A stretch of 64,000 nucleotides of DNA from Spirochaetia bacterium. Its GTDB lineage: Bacteria; Spirochaetota; Spirochaetia; Treponematales; Breznakiellaceae. Shown in pieces: positions 50,648 to 59,140 of this stretch. A program made the translations under genes and the position numbers. Location of the stretch: contig BNUU01000001.1 of NCBI GenBank assembly GCA_025997595.1, positions 62,001-126,000 of the forward strand. The letters are read 5' to 3'. Under the pieces are notes generated by a model. The model searched no databases, was not told where the DNA came from, and saw nothing but the letters and a program-made list of their open reading frames with translations. Numbering within the stretch: the stretch's first letter is position 1; the number at the start of each line of letters is the position of its first letter.

Positions 50648-52548
50648 TCCAGTTCCAGGATGATAACCGTATCCGGCGTGATCTCTGTTCCGGGGGGCGG
50701 ATCCTGGCGCCTGACCCAGCCGTCACCTTCAATTTCGATGTGGAGGTCCTCACGGAAGAGGAGGGGGAGGATGGTCCGTTTGGAGAGGCCTGAGAAGTCC
50801 GGGACCCGGTCGGTGATGATCGGGGGGCGGATGGGGGGGATTTCCACCGAGGGGGGGTGTTCCAGCTGGGGATTGCGGCCCCGGGGGATGCCCAGGTAGT
50901 CAACCAGGGCTTCGGCAGCTTCCCGGATGGGTGGGGCGGCGATGCGGCCCCCCAGGATTTCACCTTTGGGTTTGACGATGGCCACGTACAGCACCAGGGA
51001 GGGGTTTTCCGCGGGGAGCAGGGCGATGCAGCTGGCGATAAAGTCCGTGTCCGAATAGCCCCCCCCTGCGGGCTTACTCATCTGGGCGGTGCCGGTTTTT
51101 ACCGCCAGGGAAAGATCCTCCACCCGGGCCCGCCAGGCGGTGCCGATGTCCTTGGTTACGTCCACCATGTAGGACCGCATGGCCTGTGCGGTTTCAGCGC
51201 TGATAATCTGCCGGGCAGGGCCGCTTTCCCATTCATGGATCGTTTTGCCGTCCGGGGAAATGATCCGGGAGACTATGCGGGGGGGTACGAGGATACCGTC
51301 ATTGGCAATGGCCGATGCGGCCTGGAGCATCTGCATAGCAGAGACGGTAATCTCCTGCCCCATGGCGAGGGTAGGTTTGGACCGGTCGGACCAGCGTTCG
51401 ACCGAGCGCAGGAAACCCGCAGTTTCGCCGGGGTTTCCCGCCCCGGTGCGGGAACCGAAGCCGAAGTTTCTCAGTTCCTCATAAAAGGGGCTTGCCCCCA
51501 TTTGGTCCGCCGCATAGGCCGCCCCGGCGTTGCAGGAATAGATGATGATCTCCCGGGGGCTCACCCGGCCATGGGCGCTCAGGCAGTTGATCACCACCGG
51601 TCCCCCGCTTCTGGTGGTCCGTTCGTAACGGCCATTGCAGGTAAAAAAGCTTTTGTCATCAATTACCCCACCGTCCATCAGGGCCGCCAGGGAAAAGACC
51701 TTGAACACCGATCCCGGCTCATATGCCCAGATCGCGGGCCGGTCCATCCGGGCGCTTTCATCGGAAAGGCGGATGTCGTTGGGATCAAAAGTGGGGAGGG
51801 AGGCGGAACCCAGGATGTCCCCGCTGCGGGGGTCCATGGCCATGAACATCACCGCTTCGGCCCGGCTTTCGGTCATGATGTTTTCCGCGATCTGCTCCAG
51901 GATGTACTGCACATTGGTATCGATGGTGAGTATCACCTGATTTCCGGCGCTGCTGCCCCCCTGGGCGCTCAGCTCCGCGTCAAAGGCGTACTCGACCCCC
52001 GCAAGGCCGTTGTTTTCATCTCCCACAAAGCCGATGATCTGGCTTGCCAAATTCCGTTCCGGGTAGACCCGCCCCAAAACCGGTTCAATCCCGATGCCCC
52101 GCAGCCGGCCCTGGGCGCGGGCAGTTTCAATCATCTTAATAGTAGATTCATCGACCTGTTTTTTAAGATACACGAAATCACTTGGAGAAAGGCTGATCCT
52201 GTTCAGGATTTCATCGGCGGGCAGTTCCAGAATGGGGGCAAGCTCTGCGGCGATCTCTTCCAGGGCGCTTAGCTTCGGCCACCCGGGTATTTCCGGTTTC
52301 CAGGCGCTGATATTGGCAAGCCGGGTCTGGAGGGCGAGGAGGCGGCCGTTTCGATCCAGAATGGACCCCCGTTCGGGGATGCGTTCCGTGCGGAGGGGCT
52401 CCGGGACTTCACCGCCCCCCAGCATGAGCGTACCGTAACGGACAAGCACCGTAAGGGCGGCGATAGAAAAGAGGAATATGAAGATGATGAACCGCTTGTT
52501 AAGGGCCTTCCGGGGGGAGCTTTGCTGGATATTCCGGCCTTCTGTCAT
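50644..52548 (-). CDS. Penicillin-binding protein, class B transpeptidase with C-terminal PASTA domain
   Basis: 634 residues, FtsI/PBP2-like. N-terminal anchor helix FIIFIFLFSIAALTVLVRYG, dimerisation domain, then transpeptidase: SxxK in YEPGSVFKVFSLAAL, SxN in IIYSCNAGAAYA, KTG in LAVKTGTAQ. A PASTA-like domain follows (RVPDFSGLSKRTILPLLFRE to the end). It cross-links peptidoglycan, probably at the septum. Overlaps lepB and maf by four bases each. Confidence 0.93.
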   Translation of the reverse strand: MTEGRNIQQSSPRKALNKRFIIFIFLFSIAALTVLVRYGTLMLGGGEVPEPLRTERIPERGSILDRNGRLLALQTRLANISAWKPEIPGWPKLSALEEIAAELAPILELPADEILNRISLSPSDFVYLKKQVDESTIKMIETARAQGRLRGIGIEPVLGRVYPERNLASQIIGFVGDENNGLAGVEYAFDAELSAQGGSSAGNQVILTIDTNVQYILEQIAENIMTESRAEAVMFMAMDPRSGDILGSASLPTFDPNDIRLSDESARMDRPAIWAYEPGSVFKVFSLAALMDGGVIDDKSFFTCNGRYERTTRSGGPVVINCLSAHGRVSPREIIIYSCNAGAAYAADQMGASPFYEELRNFGFGSRTGAGNPGETAGFLRSVERWSDRSKPTLAMGQEITVSAMQMLQAASAIANDGILVPPRIVSRIISPDGKTIHEWESGPARQIISAETAQAMRSYMVDVTKDIGTAWRARVEDLSLAVKTGTAQMSKPAGGGYSDTDFIASCIALLPAENPSLVLYVAIVKPKGEILGGRIAAPPIREAAEALVDYLGIPRGRNPQLEHPPSVEIPPIRPPIITDRVPDFSGLSKRTILPLLFREDLHIEIEGDGWVRRQDPPPGTEITPDTVIILELE

Positions 52549-52922
52549 TTAATACCCAATACCTTTCCTATGATGTTATCCATCCGAACCGGCCCGTAGG
52601 AACGGGAATCGAAGGACTGGAGACTGTTATCCCCCAGGGCGATAAATTCCCCGGCGGACAAAATATCGGCGCAGCGTTTTACTGCGGTCATTCCCTGGGG
52701 GGTATAAAAAACCACCACGTCCCCCCGCTGTGGCGCGGACCACCGGACCAGATAATCAGGCGACCAGGGCAGACGGAAGCCGTATACCAGCCGGTTTACC
52801 ACCAGCACGGTCCCCGGCTGTATGGCGGGGCTCATGGAATTGCCTTCGGCGATCATAAAATCAAACAAAAAGAATTTCATGATCAGCGCTGTAATAAGGG
52901 CCCCCGTTACCGCCTTTGCCAT
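52545..52922 (-). CDS. lepB: Signal peptidase I (short form)
   Basis: 125 residues, single N-terminal anchor helix and S26 catalytic domain. Catalytic Ser in IAEGNSMSPAIQPG, Lys in MTAVKRCADIL, and the conserved GDNSLQSFDSRSYGPV box near the end. It is much shorter than E. coli LepB, keeping only the core boxes. First gene of the lepB-pbp-maf unit; divergent from the M23 peptidase. Confidence 0.92.
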   Translation of the reverse strand: MAKAVTGALITALIMKFFLFDFMIAEGNSMSPAIQPGTVLVVNRLVYGFRLPWSPDYLVRWSAPQRGDVVVFYTPQGMTAVKRCADILSAGEFIALGDNSLQSFDSRSYGPVRMDNIIGKVLGIK

Positions 52923-52973
52923 ATCAAGCTCAAGTATAATGATTAGTATGATTTATGTCGATAAACCAGTATT

Positions 52974-54377
52974 ATGCAGAATATAATTATGGAACAGCAT
53001 GTCTGCCGCCGAAAAAAAAATTCCCTCTTGTCCAAAGCCCTGGTCTGCCAACCGGCAGGCCGGAACTTTGCCGGAAGTTCTCCGCGGAACCTTTCTTTTT
53101 TAAGCACCGATGTGATCAAGCAGATAAAGCAAAAACCTGCCCGTATACATAAGAACCGCGTTAAAAAACAACCCCTCCGCTCTGCCCCATGGGCAGCCTT
53201 CCGGACCACCCCCCGGACCTTTGATTTCAAATGGCCGGACCTTTCCTCCCTTTTTGAAAAACAGCGAATAAAAACGTCGGCAAAAAAGGACAAGCCCCTG
53301 GTGTTCAGCTTTTCAGCGGGAGATACCGCCCCTGTCCTCCGGGGCGATGAGCCCGGCAAGACCTCAAAAGCGCCGGGCTTTCCCCTTGGGCCGGTTCTGG
53401 CGGCCGCCGCGGTCCTTCTCTTTTCATTGCTTATGCTCAACTGGCAGCATACTCCCTGGGGGCAGGGTACCGTCGCCTGGAACAGTCCTGTTCGCTGGCA
53501 GAACCTTGCAGGCGCTCTGTTCCTTGAAGGGCCGGCCCTGCTGGAGCCCCGTGAAGACGGGGGAGCCCCGCTGCTGGCCGCATACGCGGGATTAAGCCCC
53601 CTGGCTGCCCCTGCGCCGGCTGGGGAGGACATCCCCCTGGATCTGATGGAAACCTTCGCCTGGACATCCTACAAGGTACAGCGGGGGGATTCGGTGTCCA
53701 AAATCGCCGCATCTCACGCCCTTTCCCTGGACGCCATCATCGCTTCCAACGGTATTTCCAACGCCCGCAGTCTCCAGGTGGGGAAAACCATCAAAATACC
53801 CAACATGGACGGTATCCCCTATACGGTGAAGAACGGGGACAGCCTTGCAAAAATTTCCGCCGCCATGGGGGTACCCCTGGAGGCGATTCTGGACGCCAAC
53901 GATATACAGAGCGACAGCATCAGTCAGGGAACGGTTCTTTTTATTCCCGGCGCCCGGATGAAAAAAGAAGATCTCAAGCTTGCGCTGGGTGAACTCTTTA
54001 TCTACCCCATCAAGGGGCGGCTCACCAGCCCCTTCGGCTGGCGGGACGATCCCATCAGCGGGGTACGGCGTCACCATGCGGCCATGGATCTGGCGGCGCC
54101 GATGGGAACGCCGATCAAGGCGGCCATGGACGGCAAGGTCGCTACGGTGGGGTATAATTCAAGCTACGGCAACTATGTCATCATCAGCCACGCGAACAGC
54201 TACCAGACCATGTACGCCCATTTAAGCCTTGTCTCTATCAAGCAGGGGGCCAATATTCTCCAGGGTTCCAAGATCGGGGAAGTGGGCAGTACCGGGTACA
54301 GCACCGGGCCCCATCTTCATTTTGCGGTATATAAGAACGGAAGGGCGGTTAATCCCCTTGAATATCTTAACAAATAG
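52974..54377 (+). CDS. Membrane-anchored LysM/M23 peptidase
   Basis: 467 residues. A basic cytoplasmic N-terminus of about 140 residues precedes one membrane helix (GPVLAAAAVLLFSLLMLN). Two LysM domains follow (YKVQRGDSVSKIAASHALSL and YTVKNGDSLAKISAAMGVPL), then an M23 endopeptidase with metal ligands in RRHHAAMDLAAPMGTPI and HLHFAVYKNGRAVNP. All Zn ligands (H-x3-D, HxH) appear intact, so it should cut peptidoglycan. ATG 52989 is an alternative start; neither has a clear Shine-Dalgarno. Confidence 0.9.
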   Translation: MQNIIMEQHVCRRKKNSLLSKALVCQPAGRNFAGSSPRNLSFLSTDVIKQIKQKPARIHKNRVKKQPLRSAPWAAFRTTPRTFDFKWPDLSSLFEKQRIKTSAKKDKPLVFSFSAGDTAPVLRGDEPGKTSKAPGFPLGPVLAAAAVLLFSLLMLNWQHTPWGQGTVAWNSPVRWQNLAGALFLEGPALLEPREDGGAPLLAAYAGLSPLAAPAPAGEDIPLDLMETFAWTSYKVQRGDSVSKIAASHALSLDAIIASNGISNARSLQVGKTIKIPNMDGIPYTVKNGDSLAKISAAMGVPLEAILDANDIQSDSISQGTVLFIPGARMKKEDLKLALGELFIYPIKGRLTSPFGWRDDPISGVRRHHAAMDLAAPMGTPIKAAMDGKVATVGYNSSYGNYVIISHANSYQTMYAHLSLVSIKQGANILQGSKIGEVGSTGYSTGPHLHFAVYKNGRAVNPLEYLNK

Positions 54378-54407
54378 TGTCAATATGACTGTTATAATAA
54401 AATTAAT

Positions 54408-54456
54408 GCGGTTCAGCCTTGCTGATCCGCAAGGAATTTTGGCAAACCAAAATTCC
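54408..54456 (+). repeat. Two tandem hairpins ahead of a small membrane-peptide gene
   Basis: Hairpin 1: GCGGTTCAGC (54408-54417) with GCTGATCCGC (54421-54430), loop CTT, one mismatch. Hairpin 2: GGAATTTTGG (54433-54442), loop CAAA, CCAAAATTCC (54447-54456), perfect. A TATAAT-like box precedes them at about 54394, so they may lie in the leader of the small ORF. Confidence 0.8.
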
Positions 54457-54475
54457 ACCCATCCGGGAGGGGTTC

Positions 54476-54604
54476 ATGCGTAACCTAGTGTTGATTTTAA
54501 TAGCGTTCATTGCGGTGGCGACTTTTATCACAGCCTTTGACAATTCCGGCGCAGAGGCAGCGGGAATTCCCCCGGCAATGATAGAATTCAATACCGCTCA
54601 TTAA
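54476..54604 (+). CDS. Small hydrophobic peptide, 42 residues
   Basis: Not a recognised family. MRNLVLILIAFIAVATFITA is a single membrane helix, followed by a short polar tail ending EFNTAH. It has a good GGGAGG Shine-Dalgarno five bases upstream, better than for several neighbours, so translation is likely. It could be a signal-anchored peptide, a small membrane protein or a type I toxin-like peptide; the two leader hairpins would suit translational control. The polysaccharide deacetylase-like gene follows after 41 bases. Confidence 0.5.
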   Translation: MRNLVLILIAFIAVATFITAFDNSGAEAAGIPPAMIEFNTAH

Positions 54605-54645
54605 CGGGATATTTACAATAAAACAAGCAGGGGCGAATAGGTAAG

Positions 54646-56946
54646 ATGAAATCCCAAATAAGTTTGTGGCTGCTTATCATTGGTTTAATTATGCCCCTCG
54701 GCCCGGCCTTTTCCAAGGTGAATTTTGGGGGCCTGGATCTTTCCGATGATAACCGGCTTCTTTTCCGGGCCGATTCCGTACAGGACGGTACCGCTGTCCA
54801 GCACGCCCTCTTTATTTCCCGGCTTACGGATCTTACGCTGCGGCAGATCACCGCTTTCCCCGAAAAGATGGAACTGCTGGCCAATAACCGGATGCTTCAG
54901 GTGCGGAACGCCTTCGGCGCGGTGCGGATTCCCATTACCGGGGGAATTCCCCAGACGGTGAACGGTTTCCCCTCGGTCGCTTCGGGGGTTCCCGCAGTGG
55001 GCGGGCGGGTGGAGGACCTGGCCGCCTCCCAGGACGGACGATGGATCCTCTATGTGGAAGCGGTGAGCCCCGCCTATGGCAATCTGGTTCTTATCGATAC
55101 CCAGCTGGGGGAAAGGAAGATCGTCGCCCTCAATGTGGAGCGGCCGGACCGGAATTTCCCCGCCCGCTGGAGTCCCGATTCCCGGGTATTTGTGTACCAC
55201 AAGGGCGGGCGGCTTTATTTTTATACGGTGAATGCCGCCCAGTCGGTTTTGGTTGACGAACAGTACCGCTTAATCGGCGAGGGGGCCATCAATTCGACTG
55301 CCTGGAGCAAGACCGGCGACTTTTTTTACCTCAAGGGTTTTTCCGTTTTTCGGGTCCGGGGCGCCGAACTTTTTGCCCGGTCCCTCTATGCGGATTTTCT
55401 TGAGATCGGCTCTGTGGCGGGGAAGATACCCTTCGATTTTGACAGTAACTTTGATTCATTTTGGGTAGCCCCGGATTCCAAGTCCATCCTTCTGAACAAG
55501 GGCGGGCGGAACATCTTTTACTATCCCCTTGGACTGGATGATTTTAATACCGCCGAATCCGATCTGCCCTATGTGATGATTCCCCAGGCCTGTACCGATA
55601 TCAACGTGCTCTGGTCTTCTGTGGGAACGATCACGGTCAGCGCTACCTTATTAAAGAGGGATGGTCCTTCGCTCATACTCTACCGGTTGTCTCCGGCCGT
55701 TCGGGACGCGGGTTTTGTTTCCCTGAATCCCCCCGCAGGCTCCAATGCGGTCCTTTCCCCGGATGGGACCAAGGCCCTGTTCTGGGGTGAAAAGGGGATA
55801 GTCCTTTACGATTACCTCAACTGGCGGCTCCTGCAGGTCGTCAGCAGCAGGCCCTCATTTTCCTGTCTCTGGGTCAGTGACGACGAATTTATTTCCGGTG
55901 ATGATCAGAAGATCGAGCGGGTGCGGTTAAGCGGAGAGCGGAGCCTGATCTGCCTTTCCTCCGTGGCGGAATACGGCTTTGAGGAAAAGGGCGCCGGCGC
56001 CCCGGCGAGCCAGGCCCCCCGTATCCTGGCTCAAAACGGCGGGACATGGTTTACCAGCAACGGCACAGAGCCCTGGGCGCCGATCGCCTCTCCCGCTCTG
56101 CGGATCCCCTCCGTGACCTCCGGCCGTTACCGGGTATACCTGGAACAGCAAAGTTCCGGTCCCTATGAAAACCTCCCTATGCTGCGGAATATCATTGCGG
56201 TAGGAACCGCCCCGCTGCTGCCCGCCATCCAATATGAGCGGGAGAGTGCAGGGGAAATCTCCGGCGGCAATGGCCAAAGCGGAATTTTTTCCCATGGTTC
56301 ACGGACCGGCCAGCGTGAGGTCAGCCTCTGTTTTGATCTCTACGATGACGCCGCCGGCCTGCCCCAAATACTGGCATCCCTGGAGCGTTTCGGCCTGAAG
56401 GCAACCTTTTTTATGAACGGCGAATTTATCCGCCGTTACCCCGCAGCGGCAAAAACGATCGCCGAAATGGGCCACGAAACAGCCTCCATGTTTTTTGCCC
56501 CCATCGACCTTTCCGATACCCGCTACCGCATCGGCGGCGATTTTATCGCCCGCGGACTTGCCCGCAACGAAGATGAATACTACCGGGCCACCGAAGGGGA
56601 ACTCAGCCTCCTCTGGCATCCTCCCTTTTATGCCGCCTCCCCTGAAATAATCGCCGCCGCCGCCAAGGCCGGCTATCGGACCATAGGCCGGGATGTGGAC
56701 CCCATGGACTGGGTCAGCTACGAGGACTCAAAACATCTGGGGGTCTCCCAATACACCGCTTCCGATATCATAGACCGGATCATGAACATGAAACGCCCCG
56801 GCTCGATCATCCCCATCCGCCTCGGCATGCTCACAGGCGGCCGCAGCGACTACCTCTTCCTCCGCATCGACGTACTGCTGGACGCCCTGGTCCGTTCCGG
56901 CTATTCAGTGGTGCCGGTATCGACACTGATTGAACGTACGAGATAA
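54646..56946 (+). CDS. Secreted beta-propeller plus degenerate polysaccharide deacetylase protein
   Basis: 766 residues with a signal peptide (SLWLLIIGLIMPLGPAFS). Residues about 40-480 are repetitive WD/TolB-like blades with motifs such as PARWSPDSRVFVYHKGGRLY and AVLSPDGTKALFWGEKGI. The last 200 residues resemble a NodB deacetylase (LKATFFMNGEFIRRYPAAAK, then LLWHPPFYAASPEIIAAAAK). The catalytic TFDDG reads CFDLYDD and the metal His pair HxxxH reads ETASMFFA, so deacetylase activity is doubtful. Probably an envelope or binding protein. Confidence 0.75.
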   Translation: MKSQISLWLLIIGLIMPLGPAFSKVNFGGLDLSDDNRLLFRADSVQDGTAVQHALFISRLTDLTLRQITAFPEKMELLANNRMLQVRNAFGAVRIPITGGIPQTVNGFPSVASGVPAVGGRVEDLAASQDGRWILYVEAVSPAYGNLVLIDTQLGERKIVALNVERPDRNFPARWSPDSRVFVYHKGGRLYFYTVNAAQSVLVDEQYRLIGEGAINSTAWSKTGDFFYLKGFSVFRVRGAELFARSLYADFLEIGSVAGKIPFDFDSNFDSFWVAPDSKSILLNKGGRNIFYYPLGLDDFNTAESDLPYVMIPQACTDINVLWSSVGTITVSATLLKRDGPSLILYRLSPAVRDAGFVSLNPPAGSNAVLSPDGTKALFWGEKGIVLYDYLNWRLLQVVSSRPSFSCLWVSDDEFISGDDQKIERVRLSGERSLICLSSVAEYGFEEKGAGAPASQAPRILAQNGGTWFTSNGTEPWAPIASPALRIPSVTSGRYRVYLEQQSSGPYENLPMLRNIIAVGTAPLLPAIQYERESAGEISGGNGQSGIFSHGSRTGQREVSLCFDLYDDAAGLPQILASLERFGLKATFFMNGEFIRRYPAAAKTIAEMGHETASMFFAPIDLSDTRYRIGGDFIARGLARNEDEYYRATEGELSLLWHPPFYAASPEIIAAAAKAGYRTIGRDVDPMDWVSYEDSKHLGVSQYTASDIIDRIMNMKRPGSIIPIRLGMLTGGRSDYLFLRIDVLLDALVRSGYSVVPVSTLIERTR

Positions 56947-57214
56947 CAGATTTCCCACCGGAGTGGTAACAACTGGTTTAGGGAGTGGGGAGTAGGGATT
57001 TTCCTAATTCTCCATCAGCCAAATTTTTACGCCACCACCCACCGTTTGAATTTCGCCCCACGGCCCTAGCTCGCCTTTTTCATAAGGGCGGAGTAGTCCG
57101 TCACCCGGTCGGCGCCCCAGGCGAAATTGAGCAGACAGCCGTTGTCGCCGTAGGGGACCGCTTGCTGTTCCCGCATGGGTCCACTTATGGGGCGGCAGCC
57201 CTTTTGCGCTTTCT
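56947..57214. other. Intergenic stretch without a convincing gene
   Basis: 268 bases between converging genes. A leftward frame at about 57177-57070 (MREQQAVPYGDNGCLLNFAW to a TAG) may be a gene remnant but is not recognised. The stretch contains one copy of a 42-base direct repeat (57152-57193) that matches 57740-57781 at 38 positions. Confidence 0.5.
57152..57193. repeat. 42-base direct repeat, copy 1
   Basis: Starts AGGGGACCGCTTGCTG and differs from 57740-57781 at four positions. It lies 22 bases beyond the stop of the retropepsin-like gene on the same side as copy 2 lies relative to the lipoprotein gene, i.e. both copies are at the 3' end of leftward genes. Confidence 0.85.
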
Positions 57215-57625
57215 TCATTCCAGTTCGTTGAGGTAGTCATCGCCGTGAATGCCAATGAGACAGCCTTTGGAAGGGTCGGGCATAATGTCAAGCAATTCCA
57301 TGGCGGTAATAGAAAGCAGATTGTTTGCGCCGGGGGGCGCAATGGCGGCGTCCAGATCGATTCTGCGGTCGCGCCAGCGGATTTCCATTTGGCCGGACAC
57401 ATCCATACGGGCGCTCTGCCCGCCAGCCAGCTTGAACGTCTGCTCACCCTTCTTGCGAAGTCCTAATCGCTCAAAAACATCTCTGGTGATAACATTCCGG
57501 TGCGCCCCGGTATCGGCCTTGAAGTGTACGGTAGTTTGGCGCACTTCCGATTCTTTGATGCGCCCCCGGCTGAAATCAAGTACATCTTCAGAGTTCCTGA
57601 CTACTAAATCTTCATAAACGGTCAT
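57215..57625 (-). CDS. Retropepsin-like aspartic protease
   Basis: 136 residues, single-domain (clan AA) protease fold. The catalytic DTG lies in VHFKADTGAHRNVITRDVFE, with the expected hydrophobic flanks; a later block DLDAAIAPPGANNLLSITAM fits the second half of the fold. It would act as a homodimer, like retroviral proteases. ATG 57625 follows GAAGGTG; the ATG at 57655 is less likely. No signal peptide. Confidence 0.7.
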   Translation of the reverse strand: MTVYEDLVVRNSEDVLDFSRGRIKESEVRQTTVHFKADTGAHRNVITRDVFERLGLRKKGEQTFKLAGGQSARMDVSGQMEIRWRDRRIDLDAAIAPPGANNLLSITAMELLDIMPDPSKGCLIGIHGDDYLNELE

Positions 57626-57682
57626 ATAAGCACCTTCATAATGCCAGTATACCACACAATCGAGGTAAAGTCCCCCCCGCCA

Positions 57683-57714
57683 ATAAAAAGCCGCCCCCGG
57701 TGAGAGGGCGGCTT
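57683..57714 (-). terminator. Rho-independent terminator of the beta-helix lipoprotein gene
   Basis: On the - strand a 9-bp perfect stem AAGCCGCCC (57714-57706) with its complement (57696-57688) is followed by TTTTTATT. It stands between the lipoprotein gene stop (57773) and the retropepsin-like gene. Confidence 0.8.
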
Positions 57715-57725
57715 GGATTACTCCT

Positions 57726-57781
57726 GCGGGGGCGCGGTCAGGGGACCGCTTGCTGCCCCCGCATGGGTCCGCTTATTGGGC
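57726..57781. repeat. Nested hairpin and direct repeat copy 2 at the lipoprotein gene end
   Basis: GCGGGGGC (57726-57733) pairs with GCCCCCGC (57755-57762), enclosing GCGGTC/GACCGC (57734-57739 with 57744-57749). The direct repeat copy 57740-57781 (see 57152-57193) overlaps it and includes the stop codon of the lipoprotein gene. Confidence 0.8.
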
Positions 57782-59026
57782 ATCCACCCAGAGGGGATCC
57801 GAAGCATCGTCGGTGGAAAGGTCTCCCGCATCCGTATCGCCAAGCGTGGTGTTTACTTCCTTTAAGGCGCCGGTTTGGGCCCAGTATACCGCATGGCCGA
57901 AGTACACGCCGCTGCCGCCGGCACCGGTGGTGGCGGTGTTGTCGGGGGCCGTGCCGGAATCGCCGCCGTAGATAGTACCGCCGGTTTTGGTGAAGGCGCC
58001 GTCGTTGACGACATGCACCCCGCCGCCGGTGGTGCTAGCGGTATTACCGCTGATAGTTCCGCCGTTCATAATAAAGGTGGCGGTGGCAGAGTAGACCTCC
58101 ACCCCGCCGCCGGTGATGGCAGCGGTGTTTCCGCTGATAGTTCCGCCATCCATGGTGAGGGTAGTAGTGCCGGCTATCCCCACGCCGCCGCCGGTGTTAC
58201 CAGTAGTGTTACCGCTGATGGTTGCGCCGGCTGACAAGGTAGCAGTTCCGTTATCCACCCATAACCCGCCGCCGCCATAGGAACCGGAGGCGTAGTTGCC
58301 GCTGATAGTCCCGCCTGCCGCCAGGGTAAAGCTGGATGATGAAAGCACTATTACGCCGGCGCCGTTGTTGTTCGAGAGGTAGCCGCCTTTCAGGGTGAGG
58401 TCCGCACCCAGGGTTACCGTATTGCCATTCATGATATTCAGGACACGGCCTTCTTTTCCACTGGTTCCGTCAAAGTCCAGCGCTGCGCCGGGGGCCGCTC
58501 CCTTCAGTTCAATGGGGGGATACGCGCCGGTTCCCTTTATATCAAGCCAGCCGGAAGTGATACCAATACTGGTGCCTGTGTAGGTAATGGTTCCCGAAAC
58601 GATGATAGTGACGGGGGTGGGGTCGCCTGGGTACCCAGGCCAACCGGAACCGCCGGCATAGGCGGTATTAATGGCGGTCAGGGCCGTAGCGGGAGTGCTT
58701 ATGGCAGCGCTTTTTTGTCCGTTAAAGGCGGTGGTTGCCGTTGCCAGCGCGGTCTCTGCGTTGTCTACCTCCGCCTGAGTCGCATCGGCGTTGCCGTAGA
58801 CGGTTTGGGCCGCGGTGATTTCGGTCTCAAAGGCGGTCAGGTCCGCCGTTTTAACCCAATAGAGCCTGGAAGCCGTGCCGTCTTTGGCTGCAGCAGCGGC
58901 GGTTAGGGCGGTTTGCAGGGCGGTTTTGTCGATGGGGTCGCCGCCTCCACCGCCATCTGTAGAGCAGCCGCCGAGGGCCAGAACCAGCGCAAGGCCGGTC
59001 AGCGCCCATAACACATTTTTCTTCAT
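57773..59026 (-). CDS. Surface lipoprotein with right-handed beta-helix repeats
   Basis: 417 residues. Signal peptide ends in lipobox LGGC (LALVLALGGCSTDGGGGG), so it is lipid-anchored. Residues about 30-110 are an alanine-rich helical FIVAR-like segment (TAAQTVYGNADATQAEVDNA). Residues 120-400 form a parallel beta-helix with repeats such as GGTISGNTA, TLSAGATISGNTTGNTGGG and MNGGTISGNTAS. Such proteins are typically adhesins or polysaccharide-binding surface proteins. Its promoter region contains three 11-base direct repeats. Confidence 0.85.
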   Translation of the reverse strand: MKKNVLWALTGLALVLALGGCSTDGGGGGDPIDKTALQTALTAAAAAKDGTASRLYWVKTADLTAFETEITAAQTVYGNADATQAEVDNAETALATATTAFNGQKSAAISTPATALTAINTAYAGGSGWPGYPGDPTPVTIIVSGTITYTGTSIGITSGWLDIKGTGAYPPIELKGAAPGAALDFDGTSGKEGRVLNIMNGNTVTLGADLTLKGGYLSNNNGAGVIVLSSSSFTLAAGGTISGNYASGSYGGGGLWVDNGTATLSAGATISGNTTGNTGGGVGIAGTTTLTMDGGTISGNTAAITGGGVEVYSATATFIMNGGTISGNTASTTGGGVHVVNDGAFTKTGGTIYGGDSGTAPDNTATTGAGGSGVYFGHAVYWAQTGALKEVNTTLGDTDAGDLSTDDASDPLWVDAQ

Positions 59027-59090
59027 AGTTCACTCCTTGATAATTACTATCAAGGTAAAATAGGGCGGGTTGGGTGATAATGATACTGGA

Positions 59091-59129
59091 ATTTATACTA
59101 GTTTTGTACTAGTTTTGTACCAGTTTTTG
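59091..59129 (-). promoter_or_regulatory. Promoter region with three 11-bp direct repeats
   Basis: TACTAGTTTTG occurs at 59096-59106 and 59107-59117, with a third variant TACCAGTTTTTG at 59118-59129. On the - strand TATAAAT (59097-59091) is the candidate -10 of the lipoprotein gene and the repeats occupy the -35 and spacer. One-helical-turn spacing suits a dimeric activator. Confidence 0.6.
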
Positions 59130-59140
59130 CGAATTTGGTA

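Noticed and set aside
52943..53632. 229-codon leftward ORF opposite the LysM/M23 gene
   Set aside because: Basic, low-complexity translation with no family features; it is the complement of a well-supported peptidase gene.
53592..54077. Leftward ORF and similar long frames opposite high-GC genes (e.g. 1456-2055, 34776-35993, 50857-52272)
   Set aside because: Antisense shadows caused by high third-position GC; none has family motifs or a ribosome-binding site.
57004..57447. Leftward 147-codon ORF
   Set aside because: Overlaps the retropepsin-like gene in another frame and shows no recognisable features; only the short tail beyond 57215 is unexplained.
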